From: Lentisphaeria bacterium
GTDB taxonomy: Bacteria; Verrucomicrobiota; Lentisphaeria; Victivallales; Victivallaceae
DNA: 34,103 bases
Assembly: GCA_017454215.1 (NCBI GenBank)
Contig: JAFTDL010000050.1
Coordinates: forward strand, 1-34,103
Reading direction: 5' to 3'
Of this stretch, positions 7,967 through 16,761 are shown in pieces. Position 1 is the stretch's first letter; each line of letters opens with the position of its first letter. The position numbers and the translations under genes are program-made. The notes under the pieces are model-generated. The model did not search any database. It saw only the letters and a list, made by a program, of their open reading frames with translations, and was not told the origin of the DNA.

Positions 7967-9678
7967 TTCAATTTCGCTCCGCTTCTTTTCCTCTCCGCGG
8001 GATAATATTTCGCCGTGATCTCGGACGTCGTGAATACCGATGCGGGACGGACGTCGCGGATATCGGCGGAAGGCCGGTCGCTCCAGTGGATGTACAGCAC
8101 GTCTTCACGCTCCTTCCGCCGCAGGAAACGCGCGAATTCCGCCCGGGTCATGAGGGGGGAAACGCGGTTTTCCTTTTTCGCCCGCAGATGGGCGTACTCC
8201 ATCTCGCCCACGGCGTCCAGCAGACGGATGCCGGAAGTCGAGAACTCCCACGCGGCGGCGTGCATGAGCGCCGGCGTCGTCACCACGACGAGCCTTTCGG
8301 GATCGGTGTCCAACGCCCGCCGCACCTTGCCGAAAACGCCGGAGGGCATCTTGCTTTCATTGAGCGCATCCGAAATGAAGAAGGGCACCACGGCACAGGG
8401 GATCATGAAGAACGCCGCGAAAAACCACAAACGGACGCGGACGGCTCTTTTCCGGCTCAGAAGCAGAAGAGCGCCCCCCGCCGCCCCGCAGGCGCCGGAG
8501 GCGGCGGCCAGTCCGCAGACAGCCGCGAAACCGGCCGGTCCGGAAACGAGGTCCGACTGCACGGCGATGCAGAAAAAGACGGTGAGCACGCCCGCTGCGG
8601 CCGCAACACAGCCGCAGACGTCGAAAAGCAGCCGGAGGATCTTTTCGCTTTTCTGATGCTCACGCAGGGCGCAGGCGACGAATCCCGCCATCAGCACCGC
8701 CGCCGGAGGAAAGCACGGCAGTATGTACGTCGGCAGTTTGCCGCTGGAGCAGGAAAACAGGATCAGCGGCAGCACCGCCGCGAACAGGGAAAACCGGTAG
8801 AGCGGCACGGAAGCCATCCGCCGGACGACGGCGCGGAAACTGCCCGCCCCCGCGCTCAGCAGCAGCGCGGAGGGGAATACCCCGCCGAAGAAGAAGGGCA
8901 GCAGGAACCACCACGGCTGGGGATGCTGACTGCCGCCGCCGCTGGAAAACCGCTGCAGATGTTCGACTTCGATGAAGTAACGCCAGAAATCCCCGTCGGC
9001 CCGGTGAACGGCGATCCCCCACGGCAGAACGACGAGAACGGCGAAAAGAAGAGGAAGCCACGGCATGAGGAAAAGCTCCTTCCAGCGCTTTTCGATGAGA
9101 ACATATCCCAGAGAGCCCAGCACCGGTCCCGCCAGCGCCGGAAGGCCCTTGGTCATGAATCCGAGTCCGCAGAAAACGCCGCACAGGGCCAGCAGGATCG
9201 CCCGCACGCTCGCCGGACGCTCGCGCTGAAGATAGCCGAAGGCGCACACCATGGCCGCCGTGCCGCACATCGTCATGGGGGAGTCCAGCACGGCGAACAC
9301 GCCCAGCGCATAGACCATGCCGCACCCCAGATACATCAGGCCCGCCAGCAGAGCCTGACGCCGGTCGTGCATCGCCGAAAAGACCCAAAGCATGACGAAA
9401 AGAGCCGTCAGTCCCGTACCCAGCGCCGCGGGCAGACGCACGGCAAAGGGATTGACCCCGAAAACGGAGAAGGCCGCCGCCGTCATCCAGTACCCGAGGA
9501 CGGGCTTTTCGAAATAGGGTTCGCCGAAAAGGCGGGGCACGACAAAATCGCCGGAAGCCAGCATCTCGCGGGGGATCTCGGCGTACCTGAACTCGTCGGG
9601 CGTCACCAGCGGACGCCCCCCCAGCGGGATGAGATACACCGCGGCGAAAAACAGCAGGAAAAGCAGGGCGTTTTTCAT
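7963..9678 (-). CDS. ArnT-like glycosyltransferase (GT39/GT83, PMT_2 type), multi-spanning membrane protein
   Basis: A 571-aa polytopic inner-membrane protein (roughly 11-12 hydrophobic segments) of the ArnT/PMT type, which transfers sugars from polyprenyl phosphate to lipid A or other acceptors on the periplasmic side. The first periplasmic loop has the family signature TPDEFRYAEIPREML followed by YFEKPVLGYW. The ATG at 9678 is preferred over an in-frame start 9 bp upstream because it overlaps the previous stop as ATGA and has GGAGG in range. It is the second of two tandem paralogues with clear similarity in the loop motifs. Its own stop overlaps the methyltransferase start. The donor sugar and acceptor are unknown. 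Confidence 0.88.
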   Translation of the reverse strand: MKNALLFLLFFAAVYLIPLGGRPLVTPDEFRYAEIPREMLASGDFVVPRLFGEPYFEKPVLGYWMTAAAFSVFGVNPFAVRLPAALGTGLTALFVMLWVFSAMHDRRQALLAGLMYLGCGMVYALGVFAVLDSPMTMCGTAAMVCAFGYLQRERPASVRAILLALCGVFCGLGFMTKGLPALAGPVLGSLGYVLIEKRWKELFLMPWLPLLFAVLVVLPWGIAVHRADGDFWRYFIEVEHLQRFSSGGGSQHPQPWWFLLPFFFGGVFPSALLLSAGAGSFRAVVRRMASVPLYRFSLFAAVLPLILFSCSSGKLPTYILPCFPPAAVLMAGFVACALREHQKSEKILRLLFDVCGCVAAAAGVLTVFFCIAVQSDLVSGPAGFAAVCGLAAASGACGAAGGALLLLSRKRAVRVRLWFFAAFFMIPCAVVPFFISDALNESKMPSGVFGKVRRALDTDPERLVVVTTPALMHAAAWEFSTSGIRLLDAVGEMEYAHLRAKKENRVSPLMTRAEFARFLRRKEREDVLYIHWSDRPSADIRDVRPASVFTTSEITAKYYPAERKRSGAKLK

Positions 9679-11351
9679 AAATCGCATCCTCCTCCGTAGA
9701 AAACGGCCGCCAGACGCCCCCGGCGGATGATCGTCATTCCCTTCTGGGGCATCTCCCGGAGCCGGTTCTTCGACCGGGTCAGAACGACGACCTGATGTCC
9801 GCCCTTCAGGAGCCGGGGGAGCATTTTTTCAAGTTCCCGCGGCGTCGCGGGAGCGGTGCCCGCCCGTTCGAGACCGCGCTTGAACTCCCCCGGTTTGATG
9901 TATACGGAAACGGGGTGCCCGAGGGTCCACGCCGCCGCGGCGGCCATACCGCCGTCGGCCAGGATGAAATCGCCCGGCCTCAGCCGCGGCACGACGACCC
10001 GCCGGATGAACGACTCCGGATCGGAATCGCGGAGGAACCTCGCGGGGATGAGCTGATTGACCGACAGCATGACCACGCCGGTCCCGATGCAGAAGTAGAG
10101 CAGTTTGCGGGCGGGATCGGCCGTCTTTTCCCTGGCCGCCATGTTGTACCAGAGAAGCATCAGCAGCATGGCCATGAAGGCCGGCACGGCGGCCGCGCCC
10201 GGATAAAGTTTCCATTTTCCGGGCACGGCGGGCACGAGATGCCAGACGAGGAAGAACACGGCTCCGCTCCCGAGAGCGATGCAGAAAACATTGAGTATGC
10301 GGTCGGCGATGCAGAGATATCCCTCCCTTTCCGCCTCGACGAGCATCCGGGCGCCGAGGACCGCCAGAAAGGGAAACAGCGGCAGGATGTAAGTGGCCAG
10401 TTTCGCCCGGGCGACGGAAAAAAAGAGAAACCACGCGACGGCGGTCACGATGCAGAAGAGGTTCAGGTCGTCCTGCAGAAAAAAGGCGCGTTTTTTCTTC
10501 CACACCGCGGCGATCCCGGCGGGAACGGCGAGAAAGGCCGGCAGAACGCCCGCGATCAGGACGGGCAGATAGAACCAGAAAGGCATGGCGCGGTCATCGC
10601 CCGCCCCCGTGCCGGAGAGGCCCCTGCGGAAGTGTTCGACGAGGATGAATTCCTGCCAGAAATCCGGCGCGCCGCGGTGCATGAAAAGCGCTCCGGGCAA
10701 AGCGGAAACGAGCATGCCCGCCGTCACCGGGAGCACGGCGAGGAACAATTTGCGGAATTCCTTCTTCACCGACAGGAATATCGTGACGGCAACTCCGGCC
10801 AGAAGCGGAGAGAGCAGACCTTTTATCAGGATGCCGCAGCCGATGAAAAATCCGGCGCAGAACAGAAAAAGAAGCCTTCTGCCGAAGTCTTTTTCCGTGT
10901 AGTAAAAGTACCCCGCCGCGGTCCCGGCGGTCACGAAAAAGGCAAAGGGGGGATCGAGAACGGCGGTGGTCCCCACGGCGAACACCAGCCCCGAGGTGAG
11001 GAAGAGCGCAACGGCAGCGGTCCCCGTCCTGCGGTCGCTCCCGCGCACGGCAAGAAACCATACGGCCAGCGCCGACAGCAGCGTGAAGAGCGCGGAGGGG
11101 AAACGCACGGCAAAACGGTTCTCGCCGAAAATTTTCATGCTTGCCGCGGTCAGCCAGTAGCCGAGGACGGGCTTTTCGTAGTAGGTAAGTCCGTTGAGGC
11201 GGGGAACGGCGAAATCGCCAGAAAAGAGCATCTCCCGGGGGATCTCCGCATACCGGATCTCATCCGGGGCAAGCAGAGGACGCTGCCACAGCCCTCCGAA
11301 ATAGACCAGCGCGCAGGCCAGCACGGCCAACACCGGCGGCTTTATCTTCAT
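9675..11351 (-). CDS. ArnT-like glycosyltransferase (GT39/GT83, PMT_2 type), first of two tandem paralogues
   Basis: A 558-aa polytopic membrane protein with the same N-terminal signature as its downstream neighbour (APDEIRYAEIPREML, then YYEKPVLGYWL) and a similar alternation of hydrophobic helices. The family moves a sugar from a polyprenyl-phosphate carrier onto an envelope acceptor. The ATG at 11351 has AAGGGG about 9 nt upstream; a GTG 18 bp further up is less likely. A TTGCAG-N17-TATATT promoter lies about 50 bp upstream, so this gene opens an operon running through the second transferase, the PmtA-like enzyme, panB and the amidohydrolase. Lipid A modification is plausible but not shown. 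Confidence 0.88.
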   Translation of the reverse strand: MKIKPPVLAVLACALVYFGGLWQRPLLAPDEIRYAEIPREMLFSGDFAVPRLNGLTYYEKPVLGYWLTAASMKIFGENRFAVRFPSALFTLLSALAVWFLAVRGSDRRTGTAAVALFLTSGLVFAVGTTAVLDPPFAFFVTAGTAAGYFYYTEKDFGRRLLFLFCAGFFIGCGILIKGLLSPLLAGVAVTIFLSVKKEFRKLFLAVLPVTAGMLVSALPGALFMHRGAPDFWQEFILVEHFRRGLSGTGAGDDRAMPFWFYLPVLIAGVLPAFLAVPAGIAAVWKKKRAFFLQDDLNLFCIVTAVAWFLFFSVARAKLATYILPLFPFLAVLGARMLVEAEREGYLCIADRILNVFCIALGSGAVFFLVWHLVPAVPGKWKLYPGAAAVPAFMAMLLMLLWYNMAAREKTADPARKLLYFCIGTGVVMLSVNQLIPARFLRDSDPESFIRRVVVPRLRPGDFILADGGMAAAAAWTLGHPVSVYIKPGEFKRGLERAGTAPATPRELEKMLPRLLKGGHQVVVLTRSKNRLREMPQKGMTIIRRGRLAAVFYGGGCDL

Positions 11352-11398
11352 ATTCCGTTCCCCTTGCACTCTTTACCGAAAAAGATATATTCGCAATT

Positions 11399-11427
11399 AA
11401 TATAGCACAAGTTTGCGCAGACTGCAA
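11399..11427 (-). promoter_or_regulatory. Probable promoter of the glycosyltransferase-panB operon
   Basis: On the minus strand TTGCAG (11427-11422), a 17-bp spacer and TATATT (11404-11399), with TGC directly before the -10. The predicted start of transcription is about 40 nt upstream of the first ATG of the operon. It sits in the only gap between the deaminase and glycosyltransferase genes. Confidence 0.7.
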
Positions 11428-11454
11428 CAAAACGGCACAAAAACAGGGAGCCGT
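11425..11454 (-). terminator. Weak candidate terminator after the deaminase gene
   Basis: Immediately after the deaminase stop, ACGGC and GCCGT (5-bp stem, 13-nt loop with T5 in it) are followed by TTTTGTT on the minus strand. The stem is short and overlaps the -35 of the next operon, so read-through is likely. Confidence 0.3.
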
Positions 11455-12713
11455 CAGCGGGCGATCCTGCGGCACACGCGGCGGGCGCGGTCAATGATCT
11501 CCTCTTCGCCCGGCACGCGGCGGTGGCGCATGAGGACTTTTCCCGCACAGATGACGGTGTCTATCACGCTGCTGTCGGCGGAGTACACCATGTTGGCGGC
11601 GAGATCGTAGTCGCCGACCATGAAGGGACTGTTCAGGTCCACCAGCAGGGCGTCGGCGGCCCTGCCCTCGGCGATCACGCCCCCGTCGATGCCGAAAGCT
11701 TCGGCGCCGCAGCGGGTGGCCAGATCGAAGACGAGCCGGGCCTTGCCGGCTTCGGGGTCGCCCGTCACCAGCTTGGCGACGAGGGCGGCGAATTTCATCT
11801 CTTCGAGCATCGAGAGATTGTTGTTGCTGGAACAGCCGTCGGTGCCGATGGTGACGCGGCATCCGCCCGCGAGGGCGGCGGCCAGACCGAAGGAGCCGCT
11901 GCACAGTTTCATGTTCGAGACCGGCATGTGGGCAATGACGCTCTTTCTTTCGGAAATGAGGGCGATGTCCTCGGGCGAGAGATGGGTGCAGTGAGCCAGA
12001 AGCGTGCGGGGGGTGAGCAACCCCAGACTGTCCAGATAGGCGACGGGAGTCCTGCCGTGCCGGGCGACGCACTCCTCCACCTCGCGGGCGGTCTCCGACA
12101 CGTGGATATGGATCCCGAGGTGACGGGCCTCGGCAGTCTCGGCAGTCTGGCGCAGGACTTTTTCGCTGACGGTGTAGACCGCGTGGGGAGCGCACGCGAG
12201 CGTGATCTCTTCGGGCCACGACGGGGCTTCTTCGAGAAGTTCGGCGTTATCCCGCCGGATGTTCGGCAGCGGTTCGCCGTCGTTCCCGCAGATGAAGAGC
12301 ATGCCGATGGAGGCGCGTATGCCCATTTCACGGGCGGCCCGCAGGGTGTGGCGGGGATGCCAGTACATGTCGGCGAAAAACACGGTCCCGCTTTTTATCA
12401 TTTCGAGGATGGCCAGACGGGTCCCGTCGTAGATGTCCTCGCCCGTGAGTTTCGCTTCGGCAGGCCAGATGTGATCGTTGAGCCAGGTGAAAAGCTCCAT
12501 GTCGTCGGCGTAGCCGCGCAGCAGAGTCATGGCCGCGTGGACGTGGGTGTTGTAAAAGGGCGGCAGCAGGGCCAGACGGCCGCCGCCGTCGATGACGTCG
12601 TCGTCGGGTCCGCAGGGCAGACCCGGGGAGATCTTTTCGAATCTTTTACCGGAAATGGCAGCGTCGGTGACGGAGCCGTCGAGGATCACGTTTTTAAGGA
12701 CAAGTCTTTTCAT
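11454..12713 (-). CDS. Amidohydrolase: S-adenosylhomocysteine/5-methylthioadenosine-type deaminase
   Basis: A 419-aa cytoplasmic metallo-deaminase of the Atz/Trz-MtaD group. Metal and catalytic residues are visible: NTHVH (H57, H59), CAPHAVYT (H177), HIHVSET (H204, E207), LAHCTH (H241, H244) and IGTDGCSSNNNLSM (D292). The segment LLRGYADDMELFTWLNDHIWP matches the MtaD/SAH deaminase subgroup best. These enzymes deaminate SAH, methylthioadenosine or 5'-deoxyadenosine to the inosine compounds. The ATG at 12713 has GGAG 8 nt upstream and overlaps the murE 3' end by 20 bp; the longer frame would extend further into murE. The substrate could also be another adenosine-like compound. Confidence 0.85.
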   Translation of the reverse strand: MKRLVLKNVILDGSVTDAAISGKRFEKISPGLPCGPDDDVIDGGGRLALLPPFYNTHVHAAMTLLRGYADDMELFTWLNDHIWPAEAKLTGEDIYDGTRLAILEMIKSGTVFFADMYWHPRHTLRAAREMGIRASIGMLFICGNDGEPLPNIRRDNAELLEEAPSWPEEITLACAPHAVYTVSEKVLRQTAETAEARHLGIHIHVSETAREVEECVARHGRTPVAYLDSLGLLTPRTLLAHCTHLSPEDIALISERKSVIAHMPVSNMKLCSGSFGLAAALAGGCRVTIGTDGCSSNNNLSMLEEMKFAALVAKLVTGDPEAGKARLVFDLATRCGAEAFGIDGGVIAEGRAADALLVDLNSPFMVGDYDLAANMVYSADSSVIDTVICAGKVLMRHRRVPGEEEIIDRARRVCRRIAR

Positions 12714-14181
12714 TTTTTCTCTCCATCTCTCTGAAACAGCGGGCAAGTTCCTCCGCATCGGAAAAGGGGAACTTCACGCCTTCGATCTCCTGATAATTCT
12801 CATGCCCCTTGCCGGCGATCAGGACCATGTCTTTCGGTCCGGCGAGGAAGCAGGCTCTCTCTATGGCCGTGCGGCGGTCGGGAACGGTCTCGAACACCGT
12901 GCCCGCCGGGATCCCCGCAACGATGTCCGCGATGATCTTTCCGGGATCCTCGGAACGGGGATTGTCGCTGGTGACAAGCAAATGATCGGCCGCAGCAGCG
13001 GCGCGTCCCATGCGGGGACGCTTGGTTTTATCCCGGTTTCCGCCCGCGCCGAAGACGCAGAAGAGCCGTCCTGCCGTCAGCGGACGCAAGGCGGCAATGA
13101 CGTTGGCGAGCGCATCGTCGGTGTGGGCGAAGTCGACGACGAACCCCGCCCCGGAGGGCGCGGTGAAAAACTGCATCCGTCCGGGAACGGAAACGGGCCG
13201 CCGCAGCGCAAGCGATATTTCCTCCCGGGAAACCCCGCACGCCATGACGGCGAGGATCGCCCCGGCGAGGTTGTCTGCATTGTAGGCGCCGACGAGGTTC
13301 GAGGTCACGGGCAGACTTCCGGCGCCCGAGACGAGACAGAAGGCCAGTCCGCTGCGGCTGCCGTGCAGATCTTCGATCTTCCACGCGGCGTCGGGAGAAC
13401 CGAAAGTCACCACGCGCCGGAGTCCGGCCAGTTCTCCGGCCAGCCGGGCTCCGTAAGGATCGCCGGTATTGATGACCGCCGTTCCGCCGGGAGCGAGCAG
13501 TTCGGTGAAAAAAAGTTTCTTGGCCTGATAATAGTGCTCCATGTCGCCGTGATAATCCAGATGGTCGCCGGTGAGGTTGGTAAAAACCGCCGCGGCGAAA
13601 CGCGCCCCCGCCGCCCGGTGCTGGGCCAGAGCGTGGCTCGACAGCTCCAGCGCGCAGAAGCCGAGCCCGTTTGCGGCCATTTCGCCCAGCAGACGGAAAA
13701 AGGTTTCGGAGTCCGGCGTGGTATGGGTGGCGGGCAGAGTTCTTTTGCCCGTGCAGAAGGTCACGGTGGAGAGCAGTCCGCAGCGGGACTCGCCCAGCAG
13801 GCGGCGCATGAGAAAGGCGGTGGTGGTCTTGCCGTTGGTGCCGGTGACGCCGAGAAGCTTCACGCGCTCGTCGGGCGCGCCGTACTTCCGTCTGAAAAGC
13901 AGTGCCGCGGCCAGAGCGGGATCGCCGACGCGGTAGTAGCTTATCCGCGGCAGATAGCGTTCGAGCTCCCGGCTGTGGACGACGGCGGAAACGCGGTCCT
14001 CGACGTCGGGGATGAAATCGTGCCCGTCGGCCCGGCTCCCGGGAACGGCGATGAAAACGCCGCCTTTCCCGACCTTGCGGGAGTCCGTCGCAATATTTTC
14101 GGGCAAAGGGATATCCGGACCGCGCAGAGAGAGCAGCACCTCCTTCATCACCTCACCGCACGCGGGCTTCACGAGATCCAC
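12694..14181 (-). CDS. murE: UDP-N-acetylmuramoyl-L-alanyl-D-glutamate ligase MurE, probably meso-DAP adding
   Basis: Adds the third amino acid to the peptidoglycan stem peptide in the cytoplasm. The 495-aa protein shows the ATP loop VTGTNGKTTT (112-121), the carbamylated-lysine context YYQAKK (K221), and DNPRSEDP (406-413), the motif that binds meso-diaminopimelate. The GTG at 14181 has a purine-rich GGGGGAG just upstream and is 21 bp after the murF stop. An ATG at 14148 would remove 11 residues and is also possible. The order is murF then murE, the reverse of the usual dcw cluster, and no mraY or murD is adjacent. Confidence 0.95.
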   Translation of the reverse strand: MDLVKPACGEVMKEVLLSLRGPDIPLPENIATDSRKVGKGGVFIAVPGSRADGHDFIPDVEDRVSAVVHSRELERYLPRISYYRVGDPALAAALLFRRKYGAPDERVKLLGVTGTNGKTTTAFLMRRLLGESRCGLLSTVTFCTGKRTLPATHTTPDSETFFRLLGEMAANGLGFCALELSSHALAQHRAAGARFAAAVFTNLTGDHLDYHGDMEHYYQAKKLFFTELLAPGGTAVINTGDPYGARLAGELAGLRRVVTFGSPDAAWKIEDLHGSRSGLAFCLVSGAGSLPVTSNLVGAYNADNLAGAILAVMACGVSREEISLALRRPVSVPGRMQFFTAPSGAGFVVDFAHTDDALANVIAALRPLTAGRLFCVFGAGGNRDKTKRPRMGRAAAAADHLLVTSDNPRSEDPGKIIADIVAGIPAGTVFETVPDRRTAIERACFLAGPKDMVLIAGKGHENYQEIEGVKFPFSDAEELARCFREMERKNEKTCP

Positions 14182-14202
14182 GGGCTCCCCCTTTCCACGG
14201 AC

Positions 14203-15564
14203 TCACCTTGCTTCGGGCGGCAGGATTTTCTCCATGCCGATCCCCCGGGAGCCCTTTGCGAAGACCACTTTGCCCGGAACGGCGAGGGAAGCGAGCATTT
14301 CCGCGGCGGAAGCGGGATCCTCGTAAAACGGCACGCCGAGACGGGAAGCGGCTCCGGCGAAAGGCGGGCCGAAGGCGAAAATTTTCGCGCCGGGAAAGCG
14401 TTTCAGGGCGGCAGCAAGAAGTTTCCCGTGCTCATGATCGGAGCGGCTTCCCAGTTCGAGCATGCCCCCGAGGAGCAGGATCAGCTGTTCGGACGAAACC
14501 GCTTCGGCCAGATAATCCAGCGCCGCCGCCATGCTGGCGGGATTGGCGTTGTAGGCGTCGTTGATGTAGACCGCGCCGCCGGAGCGGGTGATCTTCGACC
14601 TCATGCCGGGCAGGACGGTATCCGGCAGGGCCGCGCAGATGTCTTCGGGCGAAATGCCCAGACTCCACGCGGCCGCGGCCGCGGCGGAAGCGTTCAGCGT
14701 CTGATGCTTTCCCGGCAGTCTCCAGTCGATGCGGAAGGTCCTGCCGCCCTTGAAGGAGAGCTCGAAACTGCCGCCGTCGATCCGGCCGCCCAGATAGCGG
14801 GCGCGCACGTCGCAGTCCTCATCCGTGCCGAAGGTCAGCACCCGGTGGGGAGAGGCCGCCCGCCGGAGGATCTCCGTCTGGGGAATGCCCGCCGGAATGA
14901 CCGCGGTCCCCCCGGGCGTCAGGCCCTTGAAAATATCGCCTTTTTCGCGGGCGATGCCTTCGAGGGAGCCCAGATGTTCGATGTGACAGGGGGCGATGGA
15001 GTTCACCACGGCGACGTCCGGCCGGACCAGCGATACGAGCGGCAGGATCTCTCCCGGGTGGCTCATGCCGATCTCGAGCACGGCGAAACGGTGGCGGGGA
15101 GAGAGGGCCAGCAGATTTTTCGGCACGCCCACGTGATTGTTGGTGTTGCCCGCGGTGGCGAGGACCCCTTCAGCGCCGCCGGTCCGGGCAAAGACCGCCC
15201 GCAGCATCTCCTTGACGCTGGTCTTGCCGACGCTTCCCGTGACGGAAGCGCACTTCAGGTCCGCGAGACGCGAGCGGTTGTACGCGCCGAGGGCCTGATA
15301 GGATTTGAGAGTATCCTCCACTTCGAGCACGGGGATCCCCTCCGGGACCGCCGCGCCGCGCCGGACGCACAGCGCCGCCGCGCCGGATGACACGGCCCTG
15401 TCGAGAAAATCGTGGGCGTCGAAACGCTCCCCGGCGAGGGCGACGAAGAGTTTGCCCTCGCCGTCGGTCCGGGTGTCGGTGTAAACGCCGGCGACCGCCG
15501 TGCTCCTGCCGCCGCGCCAGACGCCGCCGGTCGCGTGCCGGAGTTCCTCCGCAGAAAAAGCCAT
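14203..15564 (-). CDS. murF: UDP-N-acetylmuramoyl-tripeptide--D-alanyl-D-alanine ligase
   Basis: Completes the UDP-MurNAc-pentapeptide by adding D-Ala-D-Ala. The 453-aa protein has normal length. The N-terminal substrate domain contains YTDTRTDGEGKLFVALAGERFDAHDF (28-53), followed by the ATP loop VTGSVGKTSVK (108-118), a conserved EIGMSHPGEI segment, and NDAYNANPASM in the C-terminal part. The ATG start has GGGAGG about 13 nt upstream. It follows the BamE-like lipoprotein by 21 bp and precedes murE by 21 bp, so the three are probably co-transcribed. Confidence 0.96.
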   Translation of the reverse strand: MAFSAEELRHATGGVWRGGRSTAVAGVYTDTRTDGEGKLFVALAGERFDAHDFLDRAVSSGAAALCVRRGAAVPEGIPVLEVEDTLKSYQALGAYNRSRLADLKCASVTGSVGKTSVKEMLRAVFARTGGAEGVLATAGNTNNHVGVPKNLLALSPRHRFAVLEIGMSHPGEILPLVSLVRPDVAVVNSIAPCHIEHLGSLEGIAREKGDIFKGLTPGGTAVIPAGIPQTEILRRAASPHRVLTFGTDEDCDVRARYLGGRIDGGSFELSFKGGRTFRIDWRLPGKHQTLNASAAAAAAWSLGISPEDICAALPDTVLPGMRSKITRSGGAVYINDAYNANPASMAAALDYLAEAVSSEQLILLLGGMLELGSRSDHEHGKLLAAALKRFPGAKIFAFGPPFAGAASRLGVPFYEDPASAAEMLASLAVPGKVVFAKGSRGIGMEKILPPEAR

Positions 15565-15585
15565 GACCGCGCGCCCTCCCGTGAT

Positions 15586-16161
15586 TCAGAGATCGACGTC
15601 CATGACCTTGCGCACGATGTCGCCGCGGAAGATCAGGCGGATGGTTTTGGCGTCGGAGACCCAGTAGATCCACGTCTCGTTCTTTTTGTCCGGAGTCCGG
15701 ATGGGAGGCGGCGGACCGAAAGCCAGCAGCACCTGACGGCGGTCCATGCCGGGCACGACTTCGCCGCGGGAGATGCGCAGTCTGGCCTTGTCGGGGATGT
15801 CCCTGAAAAGTTCGTCACGGGTCTCGGTGGTGAAGGTGTACGCGATGTAGTCGCGCATGGAGCAGAGCCTGATGCCGTTGTCGAAGCGGATCGAGAACGT
15901 TCTGCCCGCGGCCTTGAAGGTGATCTTTTCGTTCCAGTCGTCGGTGCTGACCGGTTCGATCTCGGTGCCCAGCGGGATGAAACTGCCCATCTGGACATTG
16001 CGGCAGTCGATGTTGTCGGGATCGGTGTACCAGATGTTGTACGCCGTGTAGAGTTTCTGCCCTTTTCTCAGCTGAAAAACCTCGGCGAACACCACCGGTT
16101 CCACACAGCCGCTTCCGGCCAGAAGCACGGCCGCCGCCAACACGATCAGTATTTTTTTCAT
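15586..16161 (-). CDS. Lipoprotein with a BamE/SmpA-like segment
   Basis: A 191-aa predicted lipoprotein. The start MKKILIVLAAAVLLAGSGC gives a lysine-rich n-region, a hydrophobic core and cysteine 19; the lipobox (GSGC) is near but not at consensus. The ATG at 16161 has GAGG 7 nt upstream; the longer frame to 16206 crosses the promoter. The C-terminal third, GEVVPGMDRRQVLLAFGPP followed by a W-I-Y-W strand, resembles the short repeat of BamE/OmlA proteins (GMtxxqVxxxlGxP). BamE itself is shorter, and the N-terminal half is not recognised. It may be an outer-membrane or periplasmic-face lipoprotein. It has its own promoter and is followed by murF. Confidence 0.75.
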   Translation of the reverse strand: MKKILIVLAAAVLLAGSGCVEPVVFAEVFQLRKGQKLYTAYNIWYTDPDNIDCRNVQMGSFIPLGTEIEPVSTDDWNEKITFKAAGRTFSIRFDNGIRLCSMRDYIAYTFTTETRDELFRDIPDKARLRISRGEVVPGMDRRQVLLAFGPPPPIRTPDKKNETWIYWVSDAKTIRLIFRGDIVRKVMDVDL

Positions 16162-16206
16162 CGTTATCCTCAAAACTTGAAACGGTATCGAAAACGCCTC
16201 CGGCAT

Positions 16207-16235
16207 ACTATAACTTCAGGCGGGCGATCCTTCAA
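16207..16235 (-). promoter_or_regulatory. Probable promoter of lipoprotein-murF-murE
   Basis: On the minus strand TTGAAG (16235-16230), a 17-bp spacer and TATAGT (16212-16207), about 45 bp before the lipoprotein ATG. It overlaps the last codons of the upstream hypothetical gene, so the murF operon can be transcribed without lpxL. Confidence 0.6.
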
Positions 16236-16761
16236 ATGCAAAATCCTGTTTTTTGGCGATAAAAGTCAATTTCACGCGGCAGATCCCCGGTCCGGCGGGA
16301 AAACCGTCCGCGGAAAACGTCATGACGGGGCCCGCGGCTTCGACGGACGCGCCGTCGGCGCAAACGTCGAAAAGGGGACAGGCCCCGGCGGACTCCAGAG
16401 CGACGCCCAGTTTCTCCAGCCGTCCCCACGCGGGCGGAACGATGAATTCGAAACAGCCGACGAGGGGACCCGCCCCCCCGAAGGACCACCTCTGGGTCAG
16501 TTCCATCTCTTCGGTGCGGCAGTTTTTTGCCAGCGCCACGGCGTGGGTCTCGGCGGAACCGTCCACGACGCCGAGACGGTCGGGCACGACCCGCAGCCGT
16601 CCGAGGGCCGGAGCTTCCGCAAACAGCCGGGGACCGGAAAGAAGCAATTCCCCCGCGCCGGGAATACGCCACGAGCGCAGTCCCTCGGCCACAATGGCGG
16701 CGGTTTGACCGTTTTCCGCAAGTTCGATACACTCGGCTCTGACGGAGACGTCCACGATCAC
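16216..16761 (-). CDS. Protein of unknown function, translationally coupled to the LpxL-like gene
   Basis: A 181-aa acidic, probably beta-rich cytoplasmic protein with no signal peptide or membrane helix. I do not recognise a family. The GTG start at 16761 overlaps the acyltransferase stop as GTGA, strong evidence that the frame is real and expressed with it. The competing open frame on the same strand is arginine-rich and lacks such coupling. The protein has a balanced composition, with aromatic-containing segments such as TQRWSFGGAG and FEFIVPPAWGRL. A role linked to lipid A or acyl transfer is suggested only by context. Confidence 0.7.
   Translation of the reverse strand: MIVDVSVRAECIELAENGQTAAIVAEGLRSWRIPGAGELLLSGPRLFAEAPALGRLRVVPDRLGVVDGSAETHAVALAKNCRTEEMELTQRWSFGGAGPLVGCFEFIVPPAWGRLEKLGVALESAGACPLFDVCADGASVEAAGPVMTFSADGFPAGPGICRVKLTFIAKKQDFAFEGSPA

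Noticed and set aside
8086-11405. Two plus-strand frames of about 537 codons each
   Set aside because: Antisense to the two glycosyltransferases; rich in Arg, His and Gln, the mirror of hydrophobic codons.
12592-15390. 932-codon open frame on the plus strand
   Set aside because: Antisense to murE and murF, both certain. It has the same shadow composition.
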